A stretch of DNA of 64,000 nucleotides from Micrasema longulum (taxonomy: Eukaryota; Arthropoda; Insecta; Trichoptera; Brachycentridae), in the NCBI GenBank assembly GCA_022494885.1, contig JAGVSM010003627.1, forward strand, positions 1 to 64,000. The letters are read 5' to 3'. Made by a program: the position numbers and the translations under genes. Below, one piece after another: positions 37,701-52,700 of this stretch (within the stretch, counting starts at the first letter, position 1; each line of letters starts with the position of its first letter). The notes under the pieces were generated by a model. That model had not been told where the DNA came from and searched no databases. It saw only the letters and a program-made list of their open reading frames with translations.

Positions 37701-40700
37701 AAAATCACATAACTGAGTTCTGTTACTGGCAACACATTATCTCACTATGTGATTTATTGGCAAGTGGACATTGGATTGTTTCAATCAATCAGTGTCGAAT
37801 TTTAGTATGGTAGCCAGCATTAAATATCAGGGAAACGGCCAAACTTGCCATATGATAACATGCCGTTTGGTCATGTATGGTATGGAGGATATGTAAGGCC
37901 AAATTATGAAGGGCAATAAATTTCATTTAAATTATCTGAGACATTGATCAAGACAAGACCAAGTAAAGTAGCATCGACATACACGGGAAATAGCAAATTA
38001 AATGGGTCAGGTTTAGCGAATCCTTTACGTCTTTTAAAATATCATCCGTGGAATTAGAAACCAAATTAATATTTGTAATGATGTATTTCGTCAGTTGATA
38101 CCTTTTTATTAAATGCTACCTGTTTTACATTGATTGCTAATAATGTTTAAAAAAATATTCATCGATACTTTCCACGCATTATCCTGTAAGATAAGTGTAC
38201 TAAAAAAGAACAATATTTGATGGGCTTCCTTGTATAAAAATTAATTTATGAATTTGAAAAATGAAATTGGTCACTATTCAACATTCAACTAGAACTAGCA
38301 TTAAAATGATCCGGGGTCTACAGTACTCTATAGTTAAGATAATTGTACCAGCAGAGATTTACAGACAAAGAAGTGATAATGGAATGTACAAAACACTTAC
38401 AACTCTACCAGTTCGAGTATTATTGTGCCTTTGCTTTTATTATTTTTAGAACAATTGAATAGTAATCATTTCAAAATTCCTCTCAAACATAACCGTAATA
38501 CACGCTTCACGTATAATGATGATTTAGTAGTACCAAAAATAAGTAATAAATATTGTAATAGAACTCTTAATTATTTAGTACCTAGCATTTTGAAATTATT
38601 TCCAAAAAAACAGAAATTTAACACAATGTAACAAGAGCAAAATAAGAGAGTGGCTCGATCAAAAGTTCATATATGAATAGTTATTAAACTAGCTTATGTG
38701 TTAATTTTTAAAAATATATTTTCTTTCTTGTATTTAAAAAAAAATAATTTCTTTCTATCTATATTACTGATTTTTCCGGCTGTTAATTATATCTGTAAAT
38801 TCATTGATTTTATAAGTTTAGGTAGTATTATAAAAGTTAGTATTAATATAAATCTCCACTAACAAGCCACTTTCTGTGGCTTAGTGGGATTTTAGTTACC
38901 CGTAAAAATAATTTAAATGGTAAAAGTGTAAAAATGTAAATATTTTTTTTTTTATATATATTGTACCTTAATTTTATTAAAATATAACAACAACAAAATA
39001 CTTGAAAAATCGTAAAAAGATTACCATACCCCTTTATGAATATTTGGTACGACATCACTTGAGATTTAAATTTTTAAAATTGCATTGTTAAATAAAAATA
39101 ATAAATGTAAAATCAATCTGCAATAAAAAACATGTATTGTAAAATATTTTTGTGTCTCTCTTCAGTATGTACAATCTTAGATTATAATATTATGTAATAT
39201 CATATAAATATAAAAATGTGTATAAATTGTACTGCTAATATTTAAATATTATATTCCAATATTATGTAATATCCAAGAAACATAAAAATGTGTATAAATT
39301 GTACTGCTAATATTGAAATATTATGCTTCAGTTATTATTATTATTATGGATAACTTATGTAGCGCCATTTTCGTAATAAAATACCTCAAGGGCACAAGTT
39401 ATGATTCATATTATCTTCTTTTCTTCTTTCCATTTCTTTCCACCTTTTTTAAAAATTTAATTGGCTTAGGCCGTATATATATAATAAATAAATAATATTA
39501 GTGACTAGTGTAATTCTAAGTTGGCATAAGTCCTGACAATGAGGTAGTAACCTCATTTAAATTAAAGTGGTTTATACAATTTTATAAAGAAAAAGGGTAA
39601 AACGTCACATTATAATGTTAAAATATTTCAGCATTAAAAAAATTATAAATATTTTTTTACTTAAAGAAATGTCCTAAAAAATAAAAACTGAGAAAATATA
39701 TTGAAAAAAACAGCAAGGAAAGAGGAAAATAAAAGATGATTTTTTACAAGAATTTTTTTTTTGTACGAGTATGCTCATTACTGTTATGATTTTTACCCTA
39801 AACACTTTTTTGTATCTTCCTCCATGAATGCTACAAATAAAGAAGTTGTGCTGCATTTAGAATACAAAATATGTTTTTGTTAGTTTAGTCGAAAATTCTG
39901 ATTTTGAAGTTTCCGTAGAGGACATGTCTTAAAAATTGTTTTATTCAAAATGAAATGTGGAACACTCAATAATATACTTTATTTTCTAAACAGTTTGAAC
40001 ACGAGCACAGATTCTTGCGCTAACGAGCACGTGGAGAACGACTGGGGCAATACGTCTTTCACCCGCGATATCCTCAAGGCTGTCGGAGTCAAGAAAACCA
40101 ACGAGTCTGCTCTGTCTAAGGCCAGGAAGGCCGTCAGGGCCAAACGGCGGTCACGAGAACCGGCTGTGATGAAGCACAAGGACGGCTCGTACGACTCTTC
40201 GAGTGACGGAGAGAATAACGAGGATCTGGATGATCTTTTGGATGAGGTTTTGGATGCTGATGATGACACGGAAGGTCCCACGCCACCAAAGCAGAACAAG
40301 GTATTTTTACTCGATTGGGCGGGTAGTGCAATATTCAACCTGCCATATAACCAGTACAAAGTATAAAGTAATTTTGAAAAAAAATAACAACATAATTCCT
40401 ATAAAAATTGAACGGATATAAAAATTATAAAACAAATAAATTTCAAGATAAAAAAAAGGATTTAAAGATAACGAGAGTAAAAGTGATGTAGTATAAGTAA
40501 TTTAAATTCAAAATGATGTCACTTAAGCGTCCTGCTCCAATGTTGCCACAACCTCGATTCCCAGCAGTGTTATTATTATGGATAACTTATATAGCGCCAT
40601 TTTCATAATATAATACCTCAAGGGCACTTTACCAAGTGATTCTATAAATAAATAAATTTTATTGAAACTTTTAAATTTGTAGTTTAGGTAAAATAATTTA

Positions 40701-43700
40701 TTTTGTTATCACATGCTACGGATTTATTCAAATGATTTATAGAACAAGTGGATTTTAAGTTTTTTCCAAAACATCACTTCACTCTCACAGTTTCGCACCT
40801 CTGCTGGGAGAGCATTCCATGCCATAGGGCCTGCGACCACAAATGCGCGTTCACCGAATTTAGCGCGCTATTTGCATAGAGGTATGATAACTTTTCCTCT
40901 CGCCGTAGACGTAGCCGATCTAAGCGTAAGACGCCTGTCAGCTAGTTCACCTGGAATGCATAGCTCCCTTAGATACTCCGGAGCAGAGTTGTGGAGCGAC
41001 TTATTATTATTATTATTATTATTTATTTATTAATGGACATTGTCCATGTATACAATTTAAAGGGTTTAAATATTACAATAAAAGAATAGTTTAAAACATA
41101 AAAAAAGAAAAGAAGCATTGACAAACATAAGGGACATCAAGACTTATACATAAGCCAACAGAGTTTGTATTCCACCCTCCGTGGAAAACATAGTCAGTGT
41201 AATTCCTGAAGTAGTGGAGTGATATGACTGAACTGATTCCGAAAATAAGTCTTGCTCTCCACCAATTGGCTGATTATAATATTTGGGCTTTTGACCTGCC
41301 CTTTTCTGAGACCTACTATACGGTGTTGCAGCTGTCCATCGCAGTGAGGAAGTCTAGCAGCAGCAAACATCCCACTCGCGCTACAATGTCGGGAAACGGC
41401 TCTATAACCATTGTTGTAGCATGCTTCCTATTCCTAACACTTTGTTAGTTGTATTTACACCACAACTCACTGGTGTATTGCTGCGTGCATAGCACCTGAA
41501 ACAACCCGTTCTTCACCTCCATGGAACATTGATAGCATCTTCGTGCTAGCATATTAGCTTATGTACAATAAGAAAGAAAAAAAAACTGTTTTTTTTTTAC
41601 AAAGCATTACATTTACAAGAGTTCCATCATTGATCAAATAATTTTTTAAAACTTACTCCTTTATTGAAATTTTTAATATTTTTCAGAATGTAAACCCGAC
41701 TCTTCCATCTAACAGTTTCCACTATAAAAAAACTGCGGAAATAGTGACAAATCAGGACTGTGACAGGTTTAAGTCTCCCCTTAAGACGCCCCCTAAGAGC
41801 ATCTATCAGAGAGATGTGTATGAAGAAGAAATCGAGAGAAGTAAACCTTTGGTTCATACTGTCAGTTTCTACAGAAGACAGCAAAGTCAGGTATGGTTTG
41901 CTTATAAAATATTTTTTTAAATACTGCCCTGCTAAAGCTGAAAGTTGTATCTCGTAAATTGCAAATTTTACAGGACATTATTGTTTAATGTTGCTGCTGT
42001 TTTGTGCCAATCTGAATGTTTTTTTTTTGTCTATTATATTTTTTTTTTACAAGAGAGTATCTCATATTTGAGAAGCAGAAATGACTTGTTGGCTTAGGAC
42101 CTTACTTATTAGATTTCCATATACCAGGTTTATACCCGATTTAACTATTTATAACCGATATAAAAAAGCTTACTTATAAAAATATTTATTACCTGGAATA
42201 ACAATTCACAGGTTATTTCATGCTTCATTTTTTTAAATAGTCAACACTGATATGTGGACGTGCGCAGTAACTTTTATAACAACACAAACAAACGTCAAAG
42301 TCTACTGTCAGCGTAATGGAGAACATGGAGAAAACGATCTTACCAAAGAAATAACATGCCTCATATTTTTTTAAGAAAAACGATATTTCATTTTAAATTC
42401 TCTCTCCGAATAATCCTTAAAAGGGTCGGCTCTTTTTTAAAATACTTGGACTTGGAAATTGTTTAAAATTCCAAACTTTCAAAATGTTCCTTCTTTTAAA
42501 AAACACACAGTATCCTGGATTCAAACTAAAGAAATGAACTTTTTTTTTCTATGATATATTTTGTTGCCCTTTTTTATGTTTTTTTAAAAATATTTTTTAT
42601 TTCCTTTTTTAATTACTATAAAAAAAAATACCAAATAATCTTTTATTGAATATTTTATTTTCTCTTTCTTATGTTACACAAAAATATTATAACTGTCTAT
42701 TATTTATTATAGGAGAAAAAATTCATTAACATTTTCTTGTATGCCATGCCTTTGTGGGATTTTTTTGTTTACTTTTAATATGTATTTCATTGCTATGTAA
42801 TTATGCTTTATTTTTTTAATACTCTGTTTAAAACCTCTTATGTATATTGTAAAAAACAACAAAAAAAAAAATTAATAAAAAAAAAAAAGAAAAAAAAAAG
42901 GTAAACTATCCATTTTGATTACCGAAAAATATGACTTGACAGATCACATGCTTATTCCAGTGTTATACCACATAATTGCAGGTATAAGTTTCTATAGTCG
43001 CTATTCCTGATTTAAACCGAGTTTAACTATGTGAGGTTTATAAGTAATACTTTTTGCTATACCATCATTATTCTACCAATATTCTCAAGCTTAACTTTAT
43101 ACCCGATTTAACAAGTAAGGCCCCTAGTAAATATGTAAAGCTATTAAATGTTTATTACAACAAAAAAACGCAAAGATAATTTTTTCAGATATGAATTTTA
43201 GGCTGACCAGGGCAGCATAATAAATAGACACGTTATTCCTATACTAGTTACATCTAAGGTTGAGCAAATATTGCATTGCCCTAAAAAAATAGATGATGTA
43301 ACTTTAATTTATTTCACAAAGAAGAAAAAATAAAAGAATTTAAGATGAATAAGTCACTCAGATCACATGAATGAGACACAAGTCATGGTCAAAATAGCTT
43401 TGTCTTCAAATGTGTCAAAAATTACAATAATCTCCCCAATGAACTAAAAACTATTAAAACTAATATATCAATAAATAAATTGAAAGTAAATTTTAAAAAC
43501 AATTTTGAACCCGTGTAAGAACAGCATTCTATTTTAATTAGTATTACTATATTATTCTTTTCGGTTTTTCTTTTTATATTGTATAAGTTTTTTTTCTCAT
43601 GTACCTACTTGTATATTCGAAATTATATAAATTCTAATAAACAAATAACCACAACAGTGTGAGTCCAAGCCCAAGAGCTTGTCTCTTTTTTCGGAGATTT

Positions 43701-46700
43701 ACAGTTATAACATTTACTAGATGTATAAAAGTAGATTTGTATTAGAATGAAAAATAAAACATGTATAATTTATGTAAATATATAGATTATTAAAAAAATA
43801 GTAAAAAAATCTCAACAGAGATGAAGAACACTTAGGAGAAGGAAATATGGAAGTCTAGGTATTTACAGGGAGGGCTGATGACCATGTCTTTCTCGGCTTT
43901 CTTTGTTTTTGGCATCCATCAACATTTGCTTCCTAAATCCTTTTAGCCGTTCCATTGCTGTCCATTCGCTCTACATGTCCAAACCAACACAGCATTCCTT
44001 TCTTGAATTTGTCGACAATGCTGGGCTCAGTCCTATATAATGAACGAATTTCATTTTTGACAATATTTTGTTTTATCAAAGGGTTCACCGCAGTCTGCTA
44101 CTCCCGTCCGTATAGTTCGCAACGAAGAGTCACAGAAGCCAGCCAAGGTGGCCGGGGACGAGGAGAAGAAGAAGCGGGATGAGAAGGCGGATGCCCGGCA
44201 GAGAGTCAAGGAACTTCTAGAAGATGTAGCAAAACAAAATACCGTAATCTCCCAGGTATACTAAAGTTACAAAAGAATCACACATTTTCTATTAATTTTT
44301 CTCCGATCTTTTAATTTTTACTCTTAAAAGACTGTGCTGAAAAATCCCTCTGCAAATGGTGCTGTGACATCGCGTTACATTAACCAAATATTTTTATTTT
44401 ATTTATGTTTTTAAATGAATTAAACAATAATTTAACATATTTAAATTTATTTCAACAGAGAGGGAAAGAGTTTTCGTGAAGAAATTTGGAAGTCTAGGCA
44501 TTTACAGGGCTTATGACCTGTCATTGGCTGGTTTAAGTGGCCACTTTACACACTGTGTAACATTCACCATTCTGCCCATGTTTGAACATCCACATTTCCT
44601 CAACTCTTCCATCTGTTGACTTTTGTGAAGTGAAAGAGCTGAAACCTTTATCACGTGGGTGAGATTCATCCGGCTGAACCAAATCAAACTCTTTCCCTCT
44701 CTGTTGAAACAAATTTAAATATGAACAACTCCCTAGGGAGGAAATCCAGCCAGTCTGCAAGCATTTGGACATAATCAAACATTGTTGAATAATTTAACAT
44801 ATTTATATACTGCTTAAGAATCTATTTTCCATAATTTGTAATAATAAAAAATGTTATAATTTAGGTCTCTTATAGCAAAATATGACATCATTATTTAAAA
44901 ATATGATAAATGCTGTACCTTAAAGGATAAATCATGGGAGTCACATTGAATGAAATGTTCAGCAAACAAGATTTTGCAATTGTGCTATTTCCAAAACATC
45001 ATATCAAAGCTTTTGAACTAAATGAGATAATTTCAACTTTTAAAGAACTTAATTCAACAACTTAGAACTTTGAATGTAGTGGTCAGCGCGTTTGCCTGCC
45101 ATGCACGAGGTCTCAGTTTCGATTCTCGACATGGTTGATACGAAATATTTATTGAATAATGTGTTTTTACACTTGAATATTTCATAATCCCTGGACTGGC
45201 TCTTGAAGAGTAAGACTGATCATCTTATTCTTATTCTTAGTGGCGGGGGTCAGTGCTACGCAAGCTCCTGACATCACTGTGACTTGTGAAGATCTATCGT
45301 GACGGGTCCCCGTGAATAGTTCTCGCCCTCCAAGCCCAGGTCTATAAAGAGCCTGGCTACTGTGTGGAAGGCGAGATATTACATTTTCCTAAATCTCCCC
45401 CTCCAAGCCCAGATTCGTAAAGTATTGGACTATTAGATAGGGGGTGAGCTCTTTAACATCCTCAGGTTATACCAGTGGTCTCCCAAGGTTGAGGCTCCTT
45501 TTATGTGTCCTTAACGTCTGATCGAGGTACACTGTATTTGATGTACATCAGCGCTGGTATTCCGAACGCAATTATAGCGCAGTACAGCGCGTTTTGACAT
45601 ACTAAATATGCGTTATAGCGCGCTGTAAGTGCGTTCAGAATACCAGCCCAGTAACTCAATCACTAAGAACTATCGACGTGCTTAAAAACATGCTAAGCAT
45701 TTAAGCGATCACAATGAATAATAATGAACATGCTTAAATTATCGCAGTCATAAGTCAAAGCGTGTGTAATCTCTAAGTCGACGCGCGCGTCAGTTTGTTT
45801 TTTGTTTTCCTCGTAAATAAATACAGTTCACTGGCAAAAAATCAGCATTTACTATAAAAGATAATACAATATATTGCATTTGCAAAATAGTAAGGAGTAT
45901 CTAATACAAAAAAGTGAAAGTTAAATTACAATTACTATGGCGAATGCTTTTCTTGACATTTGGCTTGCCAACCGCTGGCTAAATGCAATAAATAGCATGA
46001 TTAATAATAAATAAATAAAAATAGAAGTTTTGAATTATTTTCCATATTTACACCGGTAAAATTCAAATATCACGCAAATATTTTGTCATGTAATATTAGG
46101 TGTTCACGGATGTTGCATTGTGATCGCGAACATAATAAGCAACCATGGTGAGAAGTTGTTATCACGTCGCTTATTAGCACGTCGATAGTTATTTGTGATT
46201 GAGCTACTGGTGCGGATAAGGGCATGAAGATGAACTTACTTTTAATACCTGTTTTTAATATTTTAGGCCAGCCAAGCTTTGAACCTGTGTGCTTCCACTA
46301 TTGAGTTTAGCGGCTCCACCGAGCAGGCAGAAGGGGAACGTCTTCTGTTACTCGCAAGTAAGAGCACAACTTATACAAAATAAACATACATGCATCATAT
46401 GGTACGATATTTCTAAGAGGTGGCCTAATAGTTCTACTTTACCTTTTCATGCCTGAACGTAAAAAATTTCTGCGATTTCCTGAGGGGAATACCAGGAATA
46501 CTCCAGCTAAAATGCTATAAATACTACTTAACTTTTAAAAGACTGTGGTAAATAATTCCTTTGGTGCGTATCGCTTTTTTGGTCAAATGCATTTTTTATC
46601 CATTTTTTTTTTAAGGGCAAGGGTAGGGGTTTTGTGGAAGGGATGCTAGTCCGAGAAATAAAAGATTCACTTTAATTTCAAACTATAAAAAAAAAAAAAA

Positions 46701-49700
46701 AGAAAATAAAAAAAAATAAAAAAATTATTATAGAATTTTTTTTAAAGTTTGCCATGTGGAATGTTCCTCTGAAGTTCGCGATCTGACCCTGGAACACAGT
46801 GTATATCAAATATTGATATAAATGAGTAATTAGTTTCCTGAAGAAATATCGTGTATGGATAAATTGCGATTTGAACAGGATAAAATACAGCATATTATTT
46901 TAGAAGAGACAGCAGTATACAGCGACTCATGTCCTGGTAAATACTTGATTTATAAATAGTATAGTCTTTTATTTTAATGTGGCTTCCAAATATTAAACCA
47001 ATCTGCCTATAGTTTAGACCTGGTCCTATTAAATTATTATTTATTCCCAAATTAAAAAAAAAAAACTGCAACTAAAGAAATTCACAAATGATGGAGACGT
47101 CAAGTCTGCAATTTTAGCCTATTTTCAAGACGAAACATTTTTTAAATGGATTTGATTTGGTTCTCCTTCTGCATTGTCATTAAGACGATGGTAGGTCAAG
47201 CACGAAGCGCAAAGTCTATTCGAAAATGGATCAAATGTTCGAGACAACTGGCGGTTATTTAGTAAGGAAAAATCCACAACAATTGTCTCGCGAGAAAAGC
47301 CAAGGCTTAAACAACAAGAGGACCACTTTACGAAGAATTTAAAACCTCGATTTACATCTAAAAGCCTATAAAATTCAGCTAACGCAAGAGTTGAAGCCGA
47401 ACGATACCGATCGTCGACCGTTTTAAGGAGATGTTCCCGGGAAACTCATTTCACGAGGAGGAGACATTGAGTGGCCCCCGCGGAGCCCGGATATCAGCCC
47501 GTGTGATTATTTTTTGTGGGGGTGATTATTTTTTGTGGGGACTTAAAATCAAGAGTCTATGAAGACAATCCAACAACAATAAATCAGTTGAAACAAAACA
47601 TTGTACGGGAAATTAACGCCATCCCACGGGTAGCTTGTTAACGTGCTTTTGAAAATTTGCAAATCCGCCTTAAAAAATTTCAACAAGCTGGTGGAACTCA
47701 CTTGAACAGTATAATTTTTAAAACTTAGAAATTAAAATTTCCAATTATTGTAGTTTCTGAAATTAAAACATTTATAAATTCTACAATTATTTATTTTTTG
47801 TTGATTAAAACGGTATGCAGTTAAGGCCCACCCTGTACCAAACTTTTCTTGTATTCTCAGCTCATCGTCGACAAGCTTGTCTCCATGAAGTGCAGAGGAT
47901 CCAAGTGGAAGGAGTGCCGGCCAACACTTCTCCCGCCATCACACTGACCATGCAGGACTTGGTTCTCCCTCTCAGGAGAGACTATGTCAGACATCTCAAT
48001 GCTGGTAAGTTTTTTTTCTTCATATAATGTGTTTCTTGGTGTTACTTTTGATACAAAATTAACTTTTCACATCACTATTACATATTTTTCAATAAGTCCA
48101 TGCGAATACAAGTTTTTTTTTGTTTTCTGTGTCTGAGCTGTTTTTTTTCTACGGGAGTTTATTTTATTTATTGTCTGAATTTACTGATTGTTTAATGAGG
48201 AACTTCAGCCTTATAGAAAATTGGATTCGTTTTCTTGCGCGCGGTAAAAATTGGAGCATTAAATTGTACTGCAAAGTTTCCTGAAAATGTAGAAAAAAAA
48301 TATTTCAATAAAAACGAACTTCTTTGAACGACGACACTAGTTCATATGAATCAACCAATGATAAGAGAGTTATGAAAGATTTTCGGTGTGCTTGCCGTCA
48401 ATGGACCAATGGCAGAACTGATCGAGAATAAGCGGAAGAGAGCCTCTAAAGTCACATGCAAATCGGGTTGTGGTCCCGTGGCTAGTGTTGCGGATTCGCG
48501 GGCCAGAGTTCCGAGGTTCGAATCCCACCCTACCCCAACTTGATTTCAATTTAACTAATATTTTTTTTTTCTTTTAAAAAAAATACATAGTTTTGAGTCA
48601 TTGACAAGACAAGAGATTGAAGAAATTCTATGTTAATAAAAAAAAATACAATTACAAAAAGTACCACTGACTTAAACTTCCTCATTTGTTACAAAAAACT
48701 AAGCTAATAAACGGGTTCGTTTATTTCTTACCAGATGGAGCGCTGGGTCACTATCTGGTGTGCCTGATCAAGTGTCAGGAGAGAGTCATCGCCACTTCCA
48801 TGATGAAGACCGTTCCGGAATCCTTTTCCGTATCCTTCCCGGACAAGGTTCGACTGGAAGGACTCAACTCTGACTTCAAAGTTTGTACACATTACCGTTT
48901 ACTGTTATTATTATTATTGGACGACAGCGAGCGTCTTTTGCTGGTGAGCCTATATCTAGTACACATGACTTATTTACATATTTTTGATTAAGAAAATAAT
49001 GTGTCCTCACCAGGGTAGGGTAGATAACTCATGCCGGGGGCACTTTATAATATTATTATTATTTTTATTATTCATTATAGGCAGGTAGCCTTTGCCGATG
49101 AAGTTGGCTTAAGTATTGCTCGATCTATAAAAGCTAAGATACTCGTAACACCATCTGTTGGAGAACAACGAGAACTTATTAAAGTCCACCATTGACAAAG
49201 CACTTTTTTCATGTATAAATTTTTTTCATGTTGTCTTTCCACTTATTTTTAGGTGACAATAGAAGTATATGCCCTCCAAGCTTCCAAGGAAATTCTTCCA
49301 CATGATGTCAAATATCACATTGGGACCAAAAAGGTAAATGCTTCATTTATTTACTACGCCCAAAGGGCATTTTGCATAATATTGAATAATGTAGTAAAGA
49401 GTTTTCCAATATTTTTCTCTATGTGATTGGTTGAGGTATTTAAATTAAGAATATTTCTGCGTTTTTTGGGGGTAATTGACGTTTGGTTTTGATTGGACAG
49501 CTTGAATTGACAGAACACTGTGCAAATTTAAAATAAAATCCGTAAATTGTGGCTCTACCCTTTTTTCCTTTTCTAAAAATTTCTTTAAGATATGTCTCTA
49601 ATGATATGATATCTCCTTCCAGAGTGGCAAGCTGACGACGCCCCGCAAGGGGGCCAAGGGCGCCGACCTGAGGGGCCCGCTGCCCATGTCCCCAGGGGGT

Positions 49701-52700
49701 CCCTCGGCTGTGAGGGCTCCGGCCCTCCAGCCACATGGCTACTGCATCTTCGGCCACAGCCAAGTCAGCAGGACGAGCTTCTCGCTCAATAAGGTAAAAT
49801 ATGTGGCCCAAAGTGCGATCCTTGTGGTACACCCGATGTTACAGTAAATTTACATCACAAAGAAACTCCTGAAACATTATTATATATCCTTATAACTCTA
49901 ATTCCCATAATTGAATTCCTCTTTTTTCCTCGATCCTCTCCTATCTCCTTCCGAACTCCTTACCCATAGCCGTGGTCCCGAACATGTGTTTTTGATTGAT
50001 CACAAATTGAAAGAATTGAAGTGAGGGGTACATTGCTCTCATAAGCAAAACGGCAGCTTTTCGGCAAAAATCACAAAATAAGTTAAATATGAGTGTAGCT
50101 GACGCGTTACCGACGAGTTAGTGGGTCCACCACTCTTCACGAGGTCGTCACTTCCGCTGTTTGTAAGGCAGCAGAAACCGAAAAACGAAGCACACACAGA
50201 TTTCACTGGCGGCGTGGAACCGAAGGTCGAAGCACAAACACTGTTTAACTGCAGCGAAAAGCCGATTTTTTTTTTTTTTTTATTTAAATCTTAAAATAGG
50301 GCACACATATCATACATATTGTTATGTGTGTTCTAATAATAACATTACAAATATATTTAATTTATAAATTGTTTATCACATATGTCTTGACCATTATTTT
50401 AAATTTTGATATGTTTTTTTCTTCATAAATATTTTTTTCCATTTCGTAATACTTTTTTAATTGCTTTAAATAAAATTGAATTTTGTGACTTTGCCTTTTT
50501 CCTAAATGGAAGTCTAATTTTGTTCCTTTCTCTAGTATTGTGATCGTGTTCATGCTGGTTCCGATCAATTTTTTTCCAAAATTCTGTTTTTTATTAGAGT
50601 TTATAATTTTATGAACAAATATCATTGCATTGTAAAATATTCTTTGTTTATATGTTAATAATTTCATTTCATTTACCATCGACTTTACCTTCGTGTATCT
50701 GTTTTTTTTTCAAATGATTCTAAAGACTTTATTTTGTAATACAGTTAGTTTATCTATGTTTTCTTTGTTTGATAAAAATAAAATGCCACTACAGTAGCTA
50801 ACGTGTGGTTCAATAATTGCTTTGTAAATAGTTTTGCAAGAGTCCTTATCAATAAATCTTCTGATCCTTCCCAAAATTGATATTTTTTTGCAATCTTATT
50901 TATTACCATCTTAGCGTTTTGGTGAAATGTAAGTTTTGAATCCAACATTACACCTAAATATTTAATTTCAGTGACTTCATTAAGTTTTTCATTTTCTATT
51001 ACAATTGATGGTGTAATTTCTATTCTTTTGTTTCCTACATTCATATATTTAGTTTTGTTAACATTTAATTTTAATTTATTAATTTTAGCCACAGTGATAC
51101 ACTATTAAGATCATGATTTAGTCTGTTCATAATTGTTTTATAATTTTCTCCCGATATATATATTAAGGCATCGTCTGCAAAGAGTCTTATTTTTGAATAT
51201 TTTAATGTTTCGACAATATCATTTATGTATATAATAAACAAAACTGGTCCGAGAACCGATCCTTGTGGTACTCCCAATGAAATTTTGAGGGGCTCGGAAA
51301 TTTCATCATTCACCTTTGTTATTTGGTATCTATCGCCAAGGTACTCTTCAAACCATTTTATAGTTTTTCCTTTTATTCCTATTTTTTTCAATTTTTTAAT
51401 AATTATTTCTCGGTCTATTGTTTCGAAGGCTCTTTTAAAATCCAAGAAAACTGCAATTACGAACATGTTCTTATCGGTTTCCTCTTTCCAATCTTCTAAA
51501 ACCAAGTTAATAGCCATTTCACAAGATTGATTGGTTCGAAATCCACATTGTTCTTTGCATAATACTTCCCATTGTTCAAAAAAATTAACTAACTCATTCT
51601 TTACAATATATTCCAATAATTGTTCATATTTTGGAAGGGTGTTTATGGGCCTGTATTCTTCACACTTCACTGAACTTTTTATTTTTGCTATTGGAATGAC
51701 ACATGATGTTTTCCATGATTTCGGGAAGACTCCATGCAATAACGATTCATTTATAATATCCAATAAGTAATTTCCTATGATGGGTAGAGTCTTTTCCAAT
51801 AATTTAATTGTAATTCCATCTGGACTAGGTTTTGATTTAATTGTTTTAATTATTGCGTAAAGATCTTTTTGTGTTAATTTTTTGAATGTTAATTTGGTTT
51901 CCTGTTCTTCATCTAAGTTAAAATTATAATTTATATGTTCTATATTCTCATTTATCTCTTCCACGCTTCTTATAAAATATTTGTTAAATTTATTAGATAT
52001 ATTAGATCCCTCTATTCCATTAGGAAATTGTATGTTTTCATTTATTTGTTTATCTTTACTTTTTAACACTGATTTAATTGTATTCCACATTTTTTTTGGA
52101 TTCTCCTTTTCAGCTTCAATTTTTGTTTTAAAGTATTCATTTTAATTCAATTAGGTATTTGTTTCTTTGCGATTTAAATTTATTCCAGTCTTCATTATTT
52201 TGAGTTATTTTTGCTATTTTATATAGTCTGTCCCTTTCGAACTGCATATTTTTTAATTTATTATTGTACCATTTGTTATGTATACTGTTAATTTTTATTT
52301 GTTTTATTGGTACAATGCTATCAAGAGAAAGTTTTATATTTTCAATAAATTTTTCTACTTTTAAATTAAATTCTAATTGTGTTATTTGATCCCATTTACA
52401 CTGTTCTAATTTATATTTAAGTTCCTTCTCATCATATTGATTATAATTTCTGTATACTTTAGAATATGATATAGTAGATTTCTCTGTATTAAGTTTCTTT
52501 AACAAAATTTGTATGATAGTATGGTCCGTAATTTTTGGAGTGTCAAGTAGATTTATTCTTAATTCAAATACATTTGTTATGACCAGATCTATTAATGTTT
52601 TTGACGTTTGAGTTACTCTTGTAGATTCTTGGACAAGTTGTTTCATTCCGCTTGCATTTATAATATCTGTCAGCTTTTTGGTATAAATATCATTATTACT

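Noticed and set aside
39979..40359. 126-codon minus frame
   Set aside because: Antisense of anillin exon 5.
49440..49832. 130-codon minus frame
   Set aside because: Antisense of GC-rich anillin exon 12; composition-driven.
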